A stretch of 64,000 nucleotides of DNA from an uncultured Bacillaceae bacterium (GTDB lineage: Bacteria > Bacillota > Bacilli > Bacillales > Bacillaceae_L). A program made the position numbers and the translations under genes. Shown in pieces: positions 19,548 through 28,776 of this stretch. Position 1 is the first letter of the stretch. Every line of letters begins with the position of its first letter. Under the pieces are notes generated by a model. The model was given only the letters and a program-made list of their open reading frames with translations. It was not told the origin of the DNA and did no database searches. The stretch spans positions 496,001 to 560,000 of the forward strand of contig CANMHG010000001.1 in assembly GCA_947497585.1 (NCBI GenBank), given 5' to 3'.

Positions 19548-20828
19548 ATGATGCTTTCTCAGGAAACACAACAGAGCATAAACGGTCTAACCCTTCATAC
19601 GATAGAAAGTGATAAATACAAAACTAACACAATTGTATTAAAGCTTAAAGCACCGTTAGAAGCAGAGTACGTTACACAAAGGGCACTATTACCTTACGTA
19701 TTGCAAAGTGAAACATCTAAACATCCTACATCAACAAAATTACGAAGTTATTTAGATGAATTATATGGTGCAACATTACAGGTCGATTTATCAAAGAAGG
19801 GTGAATACCATATTATTACACTTCGCATGGAAATTGCGAACGAGAAATTTCTTTCAGATCAAACCCCTTTATTGAATAAGGCACTTGAACTACTAAGTGA
19901 CATTGTTTTCTCTCCCGTAGTTGAAAACGCTTCATTCTTAGCTACTACATTAGATAAAGAAAAAAGAACATTACGTCAAAGAATTGAATCTGTATTCGAT
20001 GATAAAATGAGGTATTCGAACTTACGATTAATTCAGGAAATGTGTAAAAATGAACCTTATGAATTACATGTAAACGGTCGAATTGAGGATATTGACGCAA
20101 TTACTCCTACATCTCTATATGAGTATTATCAAAAAGTGCTACAAGAAGATCAAGTTGATTTATATGTAGTTGGTAATATTCAGTCAAGTGAAGTGGCTGA
20201 GATTGTTGGAAAAAGGTTTCCTTTTAGTAACCGAGAATCTTATCGGGAGTTAAAGCCAACCACAAAAATGATTGAGAAAGTAAATGAAGTGATTGAGGAT
20301 GATGATGTAAAACAGGGTAAATTAAATATCGGATATCGAACAAACATTTACTATGGAGACGACGACTATAATGCATTACAGGTCTTTAATGGCTTATTTG
20401 GAGGGTTTTCACATTCTAAATTATTCATAAATGTACGTGAGAAAGAAAGTTTAGCCTATTACGCGGCATCAAGAGTTGAAAGCCACAAAGGTTTACTAAT
20501 GGTTATGTCAGGAATTGAATTTAAAAATTATAATAGAGCAGTTACAATTATAAATGAACAAATGGATGCAATGCGCAAAGGTGAATTCACAGATCAGGAC
20601 ATTGACCAGACAAAAGCTGTAATTAAAAATCAACTGCTTGAAACAATTGATACAGCTAGAGGTATGGTTGAAGTTTTCTACCAAAATGCTGTTACAGGAA
20701 AATCAAACCCAATCAATGAATGGTTAGAAGGTATTGATTCAGTATCTAAGAAACAAATAATAGAGGTTGCCAATAAAATTCAACAGGATACAATTTATTT
20801 CCTAAAAGGATCGGAGGTTGCCGATTAA
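19548..20828 (+). CDS. ymfF: M16 peptidase-like protein YmfF without zinc site
   Basis: 426-aa protein of the M16 fold. The place where an active enzyme has HxxEH reads LPYVLQSETSKHPTSTK, so no zinc can be bound and it must act as the inactive partner, presumably of YmfH. The family, in B. subtilis, is annotated as associated with the 5-aminopentanol modification of elongation factor P together with YmfH and the reductase YmfI; how it takes part is not known to me. AAAGGAGG precedes two ATG codons (19548 and 19551). The stop overlaps the ymfH start (TAATG). Confidence 0.92.
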   Translation: MMLSQETQQSINGLTLHTIESDKYKTNTIVLKLKAPLEAEYVTQRALLPYVLQSETSKHPTSTKLRSYLDELYGATLQVDLSKKGEYHIITLRMEIANEKFLSDQTPLLNKALELLSDIVFSPVVENASFLATTLDKEKRTLRQRIESVFDDKMRYSNLRLIQEMCKNEPYELHVNGRIEDIDAITPTSLYEYYQKVLQEDQVDLYVVGNIQSSEVAEIVGKRFPFSNRESYRELKPTTKMIEKVNEVIEDDDVKQGKLNIGYRTNIYYGDDDYNALQVFNGLFGGFSHSKLFINVREKESLAYYAASRVESHKGLLMVMSGIEFKNYNRAVTIINEQMDAMRKGEFTDQDIDQTKAVIKNQLLETIDTARGMVEVFYQNAVTGKSNPINEWLEGIDSVSKKQIIEVANKIQQDTIYFLKGSEVAD

Positions 20829-22117
20829 TGGAAAAAATAACATTTGATCAATTAAAGGAAGAATTATTTCATGAAAAGTTACCAAATGGTTTAGAGGTTT
20901 ATGTTCTACCAAAAAAAGGTTTTAATAAAACATATGCAACTTTTACTACAAAATATGGCTCAATTGATAATCAGTTTGTTCCTCTTAATCAAAACGAGAT
21001 GACTCAAGTCCCAGATGGAATAGCACACTTCCTTGAGCATAAGTTATTTGAAAAAGAAGATGGAGATGTCTTTCAGGAATTCAGCAAACAAGGAGCTTCT
21101 GCAAATGCGTTTACTTCCTTTACACGAACGGCATACTTATTTTCAGCAACATCTAATGTCGAAAAAAATCTTGAGACATTGATCGATTTTGTACAAAGTC
21201 CATATTTTACAGAAAAAACAGTCGAGAAAGAAAAAGGGATAATTGGCCAAGAGATTACGATGTACGATGATAATCCGGATTGGCGTTTATATTTTGGTGT
21301 AATTCAAAATATGTTTCAGAACCATCCGGTAAAGATAGATATTGCTGGAACGATTGATTCAATCAGTAAGATTACAAAAGATATGTTATATACTTGTTAC
21401 GAGACTTTTTATCATCCGAGCAATATGCTTTTATTTGTCGTAGGTCCAGTCGATCCAGAAAAAATATTAGATCAAATTCGTAACAACCAAGCTAATAAAG
21501 ATTACAATGATCAGCCTGAGATTCAAAGACATTTTGATGAGGAACCAAACCAAGTTTCTGAGAAGAAACAGGTACTCCAGATGAATGTCCAATCCTCAAA
21601 GTGTTTAGTGGGGGTAAAAGCAAAAGATGCTACTCGTTCTGGCAACGAATTACTGAAAAATGAACTCACGCTAAATATAATCCTAGACCTTCTATTCGGT
21701 AAAAGCTCAGACCATTATGAAAAGCTCTATAATGATGGACTAATTGATGAAACTTTTTCTTTTGATTATACTGAAGAAAGCGGATTTGGGTTTGCCATTA
21801 TAGGTGGAGATACAGGTGACCCGGATCAATTAGCAGACCGTATTCAAAAGGTATTAATTGATGCGAAAGAAATGACTTTTACACAAGAACAGTTGGAGCG
21901 GATTAAGAAAAAGAAAATTGGTGGTTTCTTAAGGTCTCTTAATTCACCTGAATATATTGCAAATCAATTTACTCGGTACGCGTTTAATGATATGAACTTA
22001 TTCGATGTAGTGCCAGTAATGGAACAAATAACGATTGAAGATATGAAAGAGACCATTTCCTCATTCATAAATGAAGATTGCTTTACTGTTTGTCAGGTCG
22101 TTCCAAAACAAAAATAA
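20828..22117 (+). CDS. ymfH: M16 zinc metallopeptidase YmfH
   Basis: 429-aa active-type M16 peptidase: HFLEH at residues 67-71 and the downstream Glu in GQEITMYDDNP. With the zinc-less YmfF encoded just before it, it fits a heterodimer in which each subunit supplies half of the chamber. The genes overlap by one base. Family annotation links it to EF-P modification in Bacillus; the substrate is unknown. A terminator separates it from ymfI. Confidence 0.93.
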   Translation: MEKITFDQLKEELFHEKLPNGLEVYVLPKKGFNKTYATFTTKYGSIDNQFVPLNQNEMTQVPDGIAHFLEHKLFEKEDGDVFQEFSKQGASANAFTSFTRTAYLFSATSNVEKNLETLIDFVQSPYFTEKTVEKEKGIIGQEITMYDDNPDWRLYFGVIQNMFQNHPVKIDIAGTIDSISKITKDMLYTCYETFYHPSNMLLFVVGPVDPEKILDQIRNNQANKDYNDQPEIQRHFDEEPNQVSEKKQVLQMNVQSSKCLVGVKAKDATRSGNELLKNELTLNIILDLLFGKSSDHYEKLYNDGLIDETFSFDYTEESGFGFAIIGGDTGDPDQLADRIQKVLIDAKEMTFTQEQLERIKKKKIGGFLRSLNSPEYIANQFTRYAFNDMNLFDVVPVMEQITIEDMKETISSFINEDCFTVCQVVPKQK

Positions 22118-22123
22118 GATAAT

Positions 22124-22168
22124 GGGGTTATCCAAAGAGACTAAATCCCTTTGGGTAGCCCTTTTTTT
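22124..22168 (+). terminator. Terminator between ymfH and ymfI
   Basis: Imperfect stem of about 13 bp (GGGGTTATCCAAAG with CTTTGGGTAGCCC, including G-U pairs) and seven T. The ribosome site of ymfI begins right after the T run, so read-through would still serve ymfI. Confidence 0.75.
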
Positions 22169-22182
22169 AGGAAGTGAAATGA

Positions 22183-22911
22183 ATGGAAAGATATGCGTTA
22201 ATCACGGGAGCAAGTGGAGGAATTGGAAAGGCAATTGCGAGAAGGTTAGCAGCTGATGGTTACTCGCTCTATCTCCATTATCATAATGGAGAACAAGAAG
22301 TAGTAGAGTTACAAAAGGAACTTGTAAACGAAAATACATATATTTATTTAGTTAAATCAGATCTTTCAAGACCTAGTGGTGTTTCAATATTACTTAAACA
22401 GCTTAATCATGTAATAGACACCATTATCTATTCTTCTGGAACTAGTTTTTATGGTTTAGTTACAGAAACGCATGAAGATTCTGTTGATAAACTTACACAA
22501 CTCCACTTGAAGAGTCCGTTTAATTTGATAAAGGCTTTATTACCTAATTTAATTTCAAATAAGAACGGTAGTATTGTCATGATTTCATCTATATGGGGAT
22601 TAACAGGAGGGTCCTGCGAGGTGTTATACTCGATGGTAAAAGGTGGTCAAATTGCTTATGTAAAAGCACTTGCAAAGGAAGTCGCTCTTAGTCATATACG
22701 TGTTAACGCAATTGCTCCAGGTGCCATAAATACACCTATGCTACTAAATGATTTTACAGATGAAGAGTTATCTCATCTGAGCGAACAAATTCCGATGGGA
22801 CGGCCTGGAGAAGCTGAAGAAGTAGCAGAAGCAGTAGCTTTCTTAGTTTCTGGTAAGTCGTCCTATATAACTGGTCAAGTCCTGTCAGTTAATGGTGGAT
22901 GGTATTGCTAA
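22183..22911 (+). CDS. ymfI: EF-P 5-aminopentanone reductase (SDR family)
   Basis: 242-aa short-chain dehydrogenase. Cofactor motif TGASGGIG at residues 8-15, catalytic Ser in MISSIWG, Tyr and Lys in LYSMVKG, and the C-terminal SGKSSYITGQVLSVNGGW typical of FabG-like enzymes. In B. subtilis YmfI reduces the 5-aminopentanone group on the EF-P lysine to 5-aminopentanol, which helps ribosomes through polyproline stretches. It was long called FabG-like, so a role in lipid metabolism is the alternative, but position and length match YmfI. Confidence 0.9.
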   Translation: MERYALITGASGGIGKAIARRLAADGYSLYLHYHNGEQEVVELQKELVNENTYIYLVKSDLSRPSGVSILLKQLNHVIDTIIYSSGTSFYGLVTETHEDSVDKLTQLHLKSPFNLIKALLPNLISNKNGSIVMISSIWGLTGGSCEVLYSMVKGGQIAYVKALAKEVALSHIRVNAIAPGAINTPMLLNDFTDEELSHLSEQIPMGRPGEAEEVAEAVAFLVSGKSSYITGQVLSVNGGWYC

Positions 22912-22999
22912 AGAATGTAAAATTTACAAATTTATTGTGCATAAATCCTTTCTAAATAGACAAACTAACCTTGTACTAATCATTTTAGGAGGGGTAAAT

Positions 23000-23260
23000 A
23001 TGTCTGTATTAGACAACTGGGAACAATGGAAAGACTTTTTAGGAGATCGTCTTCACCAAGCTACTGCTGAAGGTATGAGCCAACAAGTTGTTTCAGATGT
23101 AGCTTATTCAGTTGGTGACTATCTTGCAAAGCAAGTTGAACCTAAAAATGCTCAAGAAAAAGTATTAGCTGACCTATGGAGTGTAGCATCAACAGAAGAA
23201 CAGCATGCAATTGCTAATATGATGGTTAAATTAGTTCAAAACGATGGCAATATGCAGTAA
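23000..23260 (+). CDS. ymfJ: DUF3243 protein YmfJ
   Basis: 86-aa acidic, helical conserved protein (SVLDNWEQWKDFLGDRL at the start, HAIANMMVKLV near the end). Function unknown. The ATG at 23000 follows AGGAGGGG with ideal spacing; the open frame extends upstream into ymfI but has no other ribosome site. A terminator follows. Confidence 0.9.
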   Translation: MSVLDNWEQWKDFLGDRLHQATAEGMSQQVVSDVAYSVGDYLAKQVEPKNAQEKVLADLWSVASTEEQHAIANMMVKLVQNDGNMQ

Positions 23261-23261
23261 A

Positions 23262-23291
23262 AAAGGAGAGGTACATACCTCTTCTTTTTCA
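23262..23291 (+). terminator. Terminator after ymfJ
   Basis: Stem built on GAGAGGTA/TACCTCTT with a short loop and a T-rich tail. The remaining 200 bases up to ymfK are AT-rich and hold nothing else I can assign. Confidence 0.7.
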
Positions 23292-23500
23292 GTTTTTTTA
23301 TAACCTCCCCATTAAACACATAAAATTTTCTTTCCATGTTTTTCTTCTTTTGGTTAAATTCCCTTTCTTATTAGTATAAAATCATTTATTATTAATTTAT
23401 AGGTAGAATAATGAAGGAACTTGTCATTTTTTATCCTTTTTATCCTTGAGAGGTTACCTAGTTTTTGTCAGAACCTTAATTGAGGGGGATGTAGCCAGAT

Positions 23501-24292
23501 ATGGAAAAGAAAGAATGGTACTTAGAATATGAAATTTCAAAAAATCGCCCAGGTTTATTAGGAGATATTTCCTCATTGTTGGGAATGCTATCCATTAACA
23601 TTGTTACGATTAATGGGGTAGATGATATGCGCAGAGGAATGTTGTTACTTTGTGATAATAATGAGCAAATTGAAAGACTTGAATCAATTTTAAACACGAT
23701 GGATAATATAACAGTTACAAAGCTCCGTGAGCCTAAACTTCGTGATCGATTGGCTGTTAGGCATGGTCGTTATATTCAAAGAGATGCTGACGATAAAAAG
23801 ACATTCCGATTTGTAAGAGATGAACTTGGTTTGTTAGTAGATTTTATGGCGGAACTCTTTAAACAAGAAGGCCATAAGTTAATTGGAATTCGGGGGATGC
23901 CACGGGTTGGCAAGACTGAATCAATTGTTGCATCGAGTGTTTGTGCTAATAAAAGGTGGTTGTTTGTGTCTTCGACTTTATTAAAACAAACAATCAGAAG
24001 TCAGCTTATTGAGGATGAGTATAGTGACAACAACCTTTTTATTATCGATGGAATTGTATCTACGAAAAGAGCATCAGAAAAGCACTTGCAGTTAGTTCGT
24101 GAAATTATGAGATTACCTGCTTGTAAAGTTGTAGAGCATCCTGATATCTTTGTTAGAAATACAGAATATACTCTGGATGATTTTGATTATATCATTGAGA
24201 TAAGAAATGACCCTGATGAGGAAATAACGTATGAGGTTGTTGATGAACCACAAATGTTTAATGGGTCAGACTTTTCAACGTTTGATTTTTAA
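23501..24292 (+). CDS. ymfK: DUF3388 protein YmfK (ACT-like domain plus P-loop)
   Basis: 263-aa protein of unknown function. Residues 5-75 look like an ACT-type ligand-binding domain (EYEISKNRPGLLGDISSLLGMLSINIVTING). Residues 128-141 contain a P-loop, GMPRVGKT at 132-139, followed by a candidate Walker B (NLFIIDGIV). So it may be an ATPase controlled by a small molecule; that is inference. Position between ymfJ and rodZ is the same as in B. subtilis. The start is ATG after GAGGGGG; rodZ begins 16 bases after the stop. Confidence 0.88.
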   Translation: MEKKEWYLEYEISKNRPGLLGDISSLLGMLSINIVTINGVDDMRRGMLLLCDNNEQIERLESILNTMDNITVTKLREPKLRDRLAVRHGRYIQRDADDKKTFRFVRDELGLLVDFMAELFKQEGHKLIGIRGMPRVGKTESIVASSVCANKRWLFVSSTLLKQTIRSQLIEDEYSDNNLFIIDGIVSTKRASEKHLQLVREIMRLPACKVVEHPDIFVRNTEYTLDDFDYIIEIRNDPDEEITYEVVDEPQMFNGSDFSTFDF

Positions 24293-24308
24293 TTGGTAGG
24301 TGTTTGTA

Positions 24309-25217
24309 TTGACTGATTTAGGATTGAGGCTAAGAGAGGCCAGAGAGGCAAAAAATATTAGTTTAGATGAATTACAGTCTTTGACTAAAATTCAGAAAAG
24401 ATACCTAAAGGGAATCGAAGAAGGCAATTACTCAGTAATGCCTGGGAAGTTTTACGTACGTGCCTTTATTAAGCAGTATTGTGAGGCAATTGGATTAGAC
24501 TCTGATGAAATTTTTGAGGAATTTAAAAAAGATATTCCAGTGTCACACACTGAAGAACTGCCTTCACAGCTATCACGTGTTCGTACAAAAAAACAAATTT
24601 CGCCGAAGGGTTCAAAGGTGTTGGATTTAATTCCTATGATCCTCCTTACTGTTTTTATTTTAGGTGGATTAGTTGCCATTTGGTTCTTTTGGCAAACGAA
24701 AGACATTGCAGACGAACCATTGACAGATAGTCCGAATGAGCAAACTGAATTTGAACAACCTGAAGATTCTAAATTAAACAAAGAAGATGAGTCTCCAACT
24801 GGTACCGAAACAAACGAAACCGATGTAGCTACCGATGAGGTAGTTAAAGAAGAGGAAACACCAGTTGAAGAGCCTGAACCTGTAGCAGAGATTGTACTTA
24901 AAGAGAAAAGTGGAATGTCAGGAATATATGAGCTAAAAGCTACGGATACGTTTACCTTGGACATTTCTGCAATTCCAAATGGTGAAACTTGGGTTGGGAT
25001 TAAAAATGCTAAAGGCAAAACATTTTACTCTGGATTGATGAAAGATGGCGTTGCTCAACAGTTTGATTTTTCAAAGGAAACGGACATACGTCTTAATATT
25101 GGTCGAACTTTAGACACTGTAGTAAAAATAAATGGGCAAGTACTAGAATTTCCATTTGATCCAAATGAAAAGGTTCAGCAACGAATAACAATCTTATTTA
25201 GCCCAACGGTTCAGTAA
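24309..25217 (+). CDS. rodZ: Cell-shape protein RodZ (YmfM)
   Basis: 302-aa membrane protein that connects MreB filaments to the elongation machinery. N-terminal helix-turn-helix of Xre type (LREAREAKNISLDELQSLT) at about residues 4-75, a linker, one membrane segment (LIPMILLTVFILGGLVAIWFF) near 105-125, an acidic Thr/Glu-rich stretch and a C-terminal DUF4115 beta domain. I choose TTG at 24309 because TAGGTG lies seven bases before it and the family starts there; GTG at 24300 would put the ribosome site inside the gene. A terminator follows. Confidence 0.92.
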   Translation: MTDLGLRLREAREAKNISLDELQSLTKIQKRYLKGIEEGNYSVMPGKFYVRAFIKQYCEAIGLDSDEIFEEFKKDIPVSHTEELPSQLSRVRTKKQISPKGSKVLDLIPMILLTVFILGGLVAIWFFWQTKDIADEPLTDSPNEQTEFEQPEDSKLNKEDESPTGTETNETDVATDEVVKEEETPVEEPEPVAEIVLKEKSGMSGIYELKATDTFTLDISAIPNGETWVGIKNAKGKTFYSGLMKDGVAQQFDFSKETDIRLNIGRTLDTVVKINGQVLEFPFDPNEKVQQRITILFSPTVQ

Positions 25218-25221
25218 TTTG

Positions 25222-25248
25222 AAGTCATCATAATGATGGCTTTTTTTT
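25222..25248 (+). terminator. Terminator after rodZ
   Basis: 8-bp stem AGTCATCA/TGATGGCT with a TAA loop and eight T. Confidence 0.88.
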
Positions 25249-25356
25249 ACGTATAAGTGTATCATCACTATTGTAAATAGTTTATAGTAATACTTAAATG
25301 ACTTTTCTAGGTCTACCTTATTTCATTATTATCCTAGTTTCTTGGAGGTTTCAAAA

Positions 25357-25935
25357 GTGAATATACCAAATAAAATTACAGTTGCAAGGATCTTGTTAAT
25401 ACCCTTATTTTTGTTTATCATGCTAGCACCATTAAACTTAGGAGATTTAGTCATAGGTACGATGGTACTACCCTTCTCCCACTTAATCGGAGCATTGCTC
25501 TTTATAGTGGCAGCATCTACTGATTGGGTTGATGGTTATTATGCGAGAAAATATAATTTGGTTACAAATTTAGGGAAATTTTTAGATCCTTTAGCTGATA
25601 AATTATTAGTCTCGGCTGCATTAGTAACACTTGTACAATTTGATTTGGCTCCTGCTTGGATGGTTGTAGTAATTATAAGCAGAGAATTTGCTGTTACAGG
25701 TTTACGTTTGCTTCTAGCTGAGGGTGGGGAAGTTTCAGCAGCGAAAATGTTAGGTAAAATTAAGATGTGGGCACAGGTAGTTGCTATTTCAGCCTTACTA
25801 CTGCACAACTTCCCTTTTGAATTTATTGGGATCCCCTTTGATATGATTTCTCTATGGGTTGCAGTTATATTTACTGTAATTTCAGGTTGGGATTATTTTG
25901 CAAAAAACAAGCAAGTTTTTGCACAATCAAAATAG
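25357..25935 (+). CDS. pgsA: CDP-diacylglycerol-glycerol-3-phosphate 3-phosphatidyltransferase
   Basis: 192-aa membrane enzyme making phosphatidylglycerol phosphate, the first step to phosphatidylglycerol and cardiolipin. The CDP-alcohol phosphotransferase motif DG-AR-G-D-D is complete (DWVDGYYARKYNLVTNLGK and FLDPLADK). It has four to five membrane segments. GTG at 25357 is preferred: TTGGAGG sits nine bases before it and the family begins NLPNKIT. The TTG at 25342 is itself part of the ribosome site. Confidence 0.95.
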   Translation: MNIPNKITVARILLIPLFLFIMLAPLNLGDLVIGTMVLPFSHLIGALLFIVAASTDWVDGYYARKYNLVTNLGKFLDPLADKLLVSAALVTLVQFDLAPAWMVVVIISREFAVTGLRLLLAEGGEVSAAKMLGKIKMWAQVVAISALLLHNFPFEFIGIPFDMISLWVAVIFTVISGWDYFAKNKQVFAQSK

Positions 25936-25992
25936 ATTGAAACCTAAAGGTGCGAATTTCTGCACACTTTTAAACTAAAGCAGGTGGACAAA

Positions 25993-27234
25993 ATGAATGC
26001 TGAGATTATTGCTGTTGGTTCAGAATTACTTTTAGGTCAAATTGTAAACAGCAATGCACAGTTCCTATCAAAGCAGTTGGCTGAAATGGGGATAAATGTC
26101 TATTATCATACTGTAGTTGGCGATAATCCAAAGCGATTAAAGGATGCGATTTTAACTGCCAAACAAAGGTCAAACCTTCTTATTTTTACTGGAGGTCTTG
26201 GGCCAACAAAGGATGATTTGACAAAGGAAACGATTGCTGAAGTGGTTAATAAACCTCTCGTGATGGACCAGGATGCTCTATATAGCATAGAGGAGTATTT
26301 CCGTAAAACAATGAGAACGATGACAGAAAATAATAAGAAACAAGCCTTGGTCCTTGAGGGATCAACAATATTAAAAAATGATTTTGGTATGGCTCCTGGA
26401 ATGGCAATTGAAGTAAAAGGTTATACGTATATGCTTTTACCTGGTCCCCCAAAAGAGATGAATCCAATGTTTATAACTTATGGCATTGACTATCTTTTAA
26501 AGCAATTTGGTACTTTAGAAAAAATTGAATCAAGAGTTTTAAGGTTTTTCGGAATTGGTGAATCTCAACTTGAGACCGAAATAGAGGACCTTATTGACAA
26601 ACAAAGTAACCCTACTATAGCTCCACTTGCTTCAGACGGTGAGGTTACTTTACGATTAACAGCAAAACATCATTCAACAGAAATTGCCTGTGAATTGCTA
26701 GATAATATTGAAAAAGAAATTCTAACAAGGGTTGGACAATTTTTATATGGCTATGATACCGATTCTTTATTTACTCAGGTTTCAAAAAAGCTTAAAGCTT
26801 TGGAATATACAATTGCAAGTGCTGAAAGCTTAACGGGTGGATTATTCCAAGAACAACTAACGAGTATTAATGGAGCCTCTTCAGTTGTTCAGGGAGGCGT
26901 TGTTTGTTATTCGAATGAGGTAAAAGAAAAAATTCTTCGTGTAAAACCACAAACACTTAAACAATCTGGTGCTGTAAGTGAAGAGTGTGCTAAAGAGCTG
27001 GCCGAAAATGTCAGGTCCTTATTTAATACTGACATAGGAATAAGCTTTACTGGTGTAGCCGGCCCGAACGAATTAGAAGGTCAGCCAGTAGGTACAGTAT
27101 ATATAGGAATATCTTTGAAGAATGGGAAAACCACCGTTTATAAACACGTTTTTGCAGGCTCGCGACAGGGAATTAGACAGCGCTCTGTCAAATATGGTTG
27201 TTTTTATATACTTAATACACTTTCAAACAGTTGA
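25993..27234 (+). CDS. cinA: Competence/damage-inducible protein CinA (nicotinamide-nucleotide amidase family)
   Basis: 413-aa two-domain protein: an N-terminal molybdopterin-binding-like (COG1058) domain ([28 protein letters not shown]) that in relatives hydrolyses ADP-ribose or NAD-like nucleotides, and a C-terminal CinA domain from about residue 255 ([25 protein letters not shown]) with NMN deamidase activity in homologues. ATG at 25993 after AGGTGG is preferred to GTG at 25984. It precedes recA as in other Bacillus, but a terminator overlapping its stop and a separate recA promoter show that recA can be expressed alone. Confidence 0.94.
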   Translation: MNAEIIAVGSELLLGQIVNSNAQFLSKQLAEMGINVYYHTVVGDNPKRLKDAILTAKQRSNLLIFTGGLGPTKDDLTKETIAEVVNKPLVMDQDALYSIEEYFRKTMRTMTENNKKQALVLEGSTILKNDFGMAPGMAIEVKGYTYMLLPGPPKEMNPMFITYGIDYLLKQFGTLEKIESRVLRFFGIGESQLETEIEDLIDKQSNPTIAPLASDGEVTLRLTAKHHSTEIACELLDNIEKEILTRVGQFLYGYDTDSLFTQVSKKLKALEYTIASAESLTGGLFQEQLTSINGASSVVQGGVVCYSNEVKEKILRVKPQTLKQSGAVSEECAKELAENVRSLFNTDIGISFTGVAGPNELEGQPVGTVYIGISLKNGKTTVYKHVFAGSRQGIRQRSVKYGCFYILNTLSNS

Positions 27235-27252
27235 ATTTTTTTCAACTGTTTT
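27225..27252 (+). terminator. Terminator overlapping the cinA stop codon
   Basis: 11-bp stem AAACAGTTGAA/TTCAACTGTTT with a five-T loop and T-rich tail; the left arm contains the last cinA codons. Confidence 0.85.
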
Positions 27253-27355
27253 ATCTTTTGTATTATTATATTTTAGAGGTGAGGTTCTTATTGGAAAATA
27301 AATTTTGTGTAGGGGAAAAATGGATTTTACACCAACAAATATCATTGAAAATAAT

Positions 27356-27369
27356 CGAATGAATGTTCG
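27356..27369 (+). promoter_or_regulatory. LexA (SOS) box of recA
   Basis: CGAATGAATGTTCG, one mismatch to the Bacillus SOS box CGAACNNNNGTTCG, ending nine bases before the -35 element of the recA promoter. Confidence 0.9.
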
Positions 27370-27378
27370 ATTTTTTAC

Positions 27379-27407
27379 TTGGCAAATAAGAAAAAACACG
27401 GTATAGT
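27379..27407 (+). promoter_or_regulatory. recA sigma-A promoter
   Basis: TTGGCA, 17 bases, TATAGT. Positioned just after the SOS box and 35 bases before the recA start codon. Confidence 0.85.
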
Positions 27408-27441
27408 ATAAATAGGGTTTTTAATAGAGGAGGAATATTAG

Positions 27442-28479
27442 GTGAGTGATCGTCAAGCTGCATTAGATATGGCACTAAAACAAATAGAGAAACAATTTGG
27501 TAAAGGTTCTATCATGAAATTAGGGGAACAAACAGATCGTAAAATCTCGACTTCTCCAAGTGGTTCACTGGCACTGGACGTTGCATTAGGTGTAGGTGGA
27601 TATCCTCGAGGTAGAATAGTTGAAATATATGGACCTGAAAGTTCAGGTAAAACAACTGTTGCTCTTCACGCAATTGCTGAAGTTCAACAAAATGGTGGAC
27701 AAGCTGCATTTATCGATGCTGAGCATGCTCTTGATCCTGATTATGCTCAAAAGCTAGGGGTAAACATTGATGAATTGTTATTATCACAACCTGATACTGG
27801 TGAACAAGCGTTAGAAATTGCTGAAGCACTAGTACGAAGTGGTGCAATTGATATTCTTGTTATTGACTCAGTAGCGGCATTAGTACCAAAAGCAGAAATT
27901 GAAGGAGAAATGGGAGACTCGCATGTAGGGTTACAAGCACGTTTAATGTCTCAGGCTCTTAGAAAACTTTCTGGTGCTATTAATAAATCGAAAACAATTG
28001 CTATCTTCATTAACCAGATTCGTGAAAAGGTCGGTGTAATGTTTGGTAATCCAGAAACTACACCTGGTGGTAGAGCATTAAAATTCTATTCATCTGTTCG
28101 ATTAGAAGTTCGTCGTGCTGAGCAGTTAAAGCAAGGGAATGATCTTGTAGGTAATAAAACGAAAATAAAAGTCGTGAAGAATAAAGTAGCACCACCATTT
28201 AGAACAGCTGAAGTCGACATCATGTACGGCGAAGGTATTTCTAGAGAAGGTGAAATAATTGATATTGGTTCTGAGCTTGATATTGTTCAAAAGAGTGGCT
28301 CTTGGTACTCTTACAATGAAGAACGTCTTGGTCAAGGACGTGAGAATGCAAAGGTATTCTTAAAAGAAAACATTGCTTTACGCAAAGAAATTCAAGAAAA
28401 AATCCGTGCTCATTATGGATTAGACAAAGATATAACAATTCCTGATGCATCACAAGAGGAATTAGATTTCTTAGAATAG
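27442..28479 (+). CDS. recA: Recombinase RecA
   Basis: 345-aa strand-exchange ATPase, also the co-protease that triggers LexA self-cleavage. Walker A GPESSGKT at residues 64-71, Walker [13 protein letters not shown]1 and L2 DNA-binding loops ([37 protein letters not shown]). The start is GTG with AGGAGGAA upstream. The C-terminus is acidic as in other RecA proteins. The promoter has a LexA box, so the gene is SOS-induced. The lexA gene lies 26 kb downstream in this same window. Confidence 0.99.
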   Translation: MSDRQAALDMALKQIEKQFGKGSIMKLGEQTDRKISTSPSGSLALDVALGVGGYPRGRIVEIYGPESSGKTTVALHAIAEVQQNGGQAAFIDAEHALDPDYAQKLGVNIDELLLSQPDTGEQALEIAEALVRSGAIDILVIDSVAALVPKAEIEGEMGDSHVGLQARLMSQALRKLSGAINKSKTIAIFINQIREKVGVMFGNPETTPGGRALKFYSSVRLEVRRAEQLKQGNDLVGNKTKIKVVKNKVAPPFRTAEVDIMYGEGISREGEIIDIGSELDIVQKSGSWYSYNEERLGQGRENAKVFLKENIALRKEIQEKIRAHYGLDKDITIPDASQEELDFLE

Positions 28480-28492
28480 AATAATATTGTTT

Positions 28493-28523
28493 CGAAAAAG
28501 GGGCATTCTGTGCCTCTTTTTCG
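28493..28523 (+). terminator. Terminator after recA
   Basis: 13-bp stem CGAAAAAGGGGCA/TGCCTCTTTTTCG (one G-U) with a 5-nt loop. Confidence 0.85.
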
Positions 28524-28596
28524 TTTAAGAAATCAACTAAATATGAAAAAATAGTCGGAATTTCCATATTCATGTAAAGAATTAAGTGGACAGGTC

Positions 28597-28625
28597 TTGA
28601 CAATAAAATTTCTCACATTTAAAAT
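28597..28625 (+). promoter_or_regulatory. Probable rny promoter
   Basis: TTGACA, 17 bases, TAAAAT, 150 bases before the rny start. This would give a 5' leader of about 145 nt; apart from the promoter, the roughly 300-bp recA-rny gap shows no structure I can name. Confidence 0.7.
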
Positions 28626-28776
28626 TAGTATGTATATCTTTTTAAATTTAGACTTTGTTAGAATTGAAACTGTTTTATGATGCCTTTTTTGCTGTATGTT
28701 GAAACTATTGTAACAATGTACATGCCGACATTTTGATCTAGCAAGAAAAAAGTTCATAGCAAGAGGAGGTGAAACG

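Noticed and set aside
24452..25018. 188-codon Ser-rich ORF on the minus strand opposite rodZ
   Set aside because: The Ser/Val-rich composition is the reverse complement of the acidic Thr/Glu linker of RodZ; no start signal.
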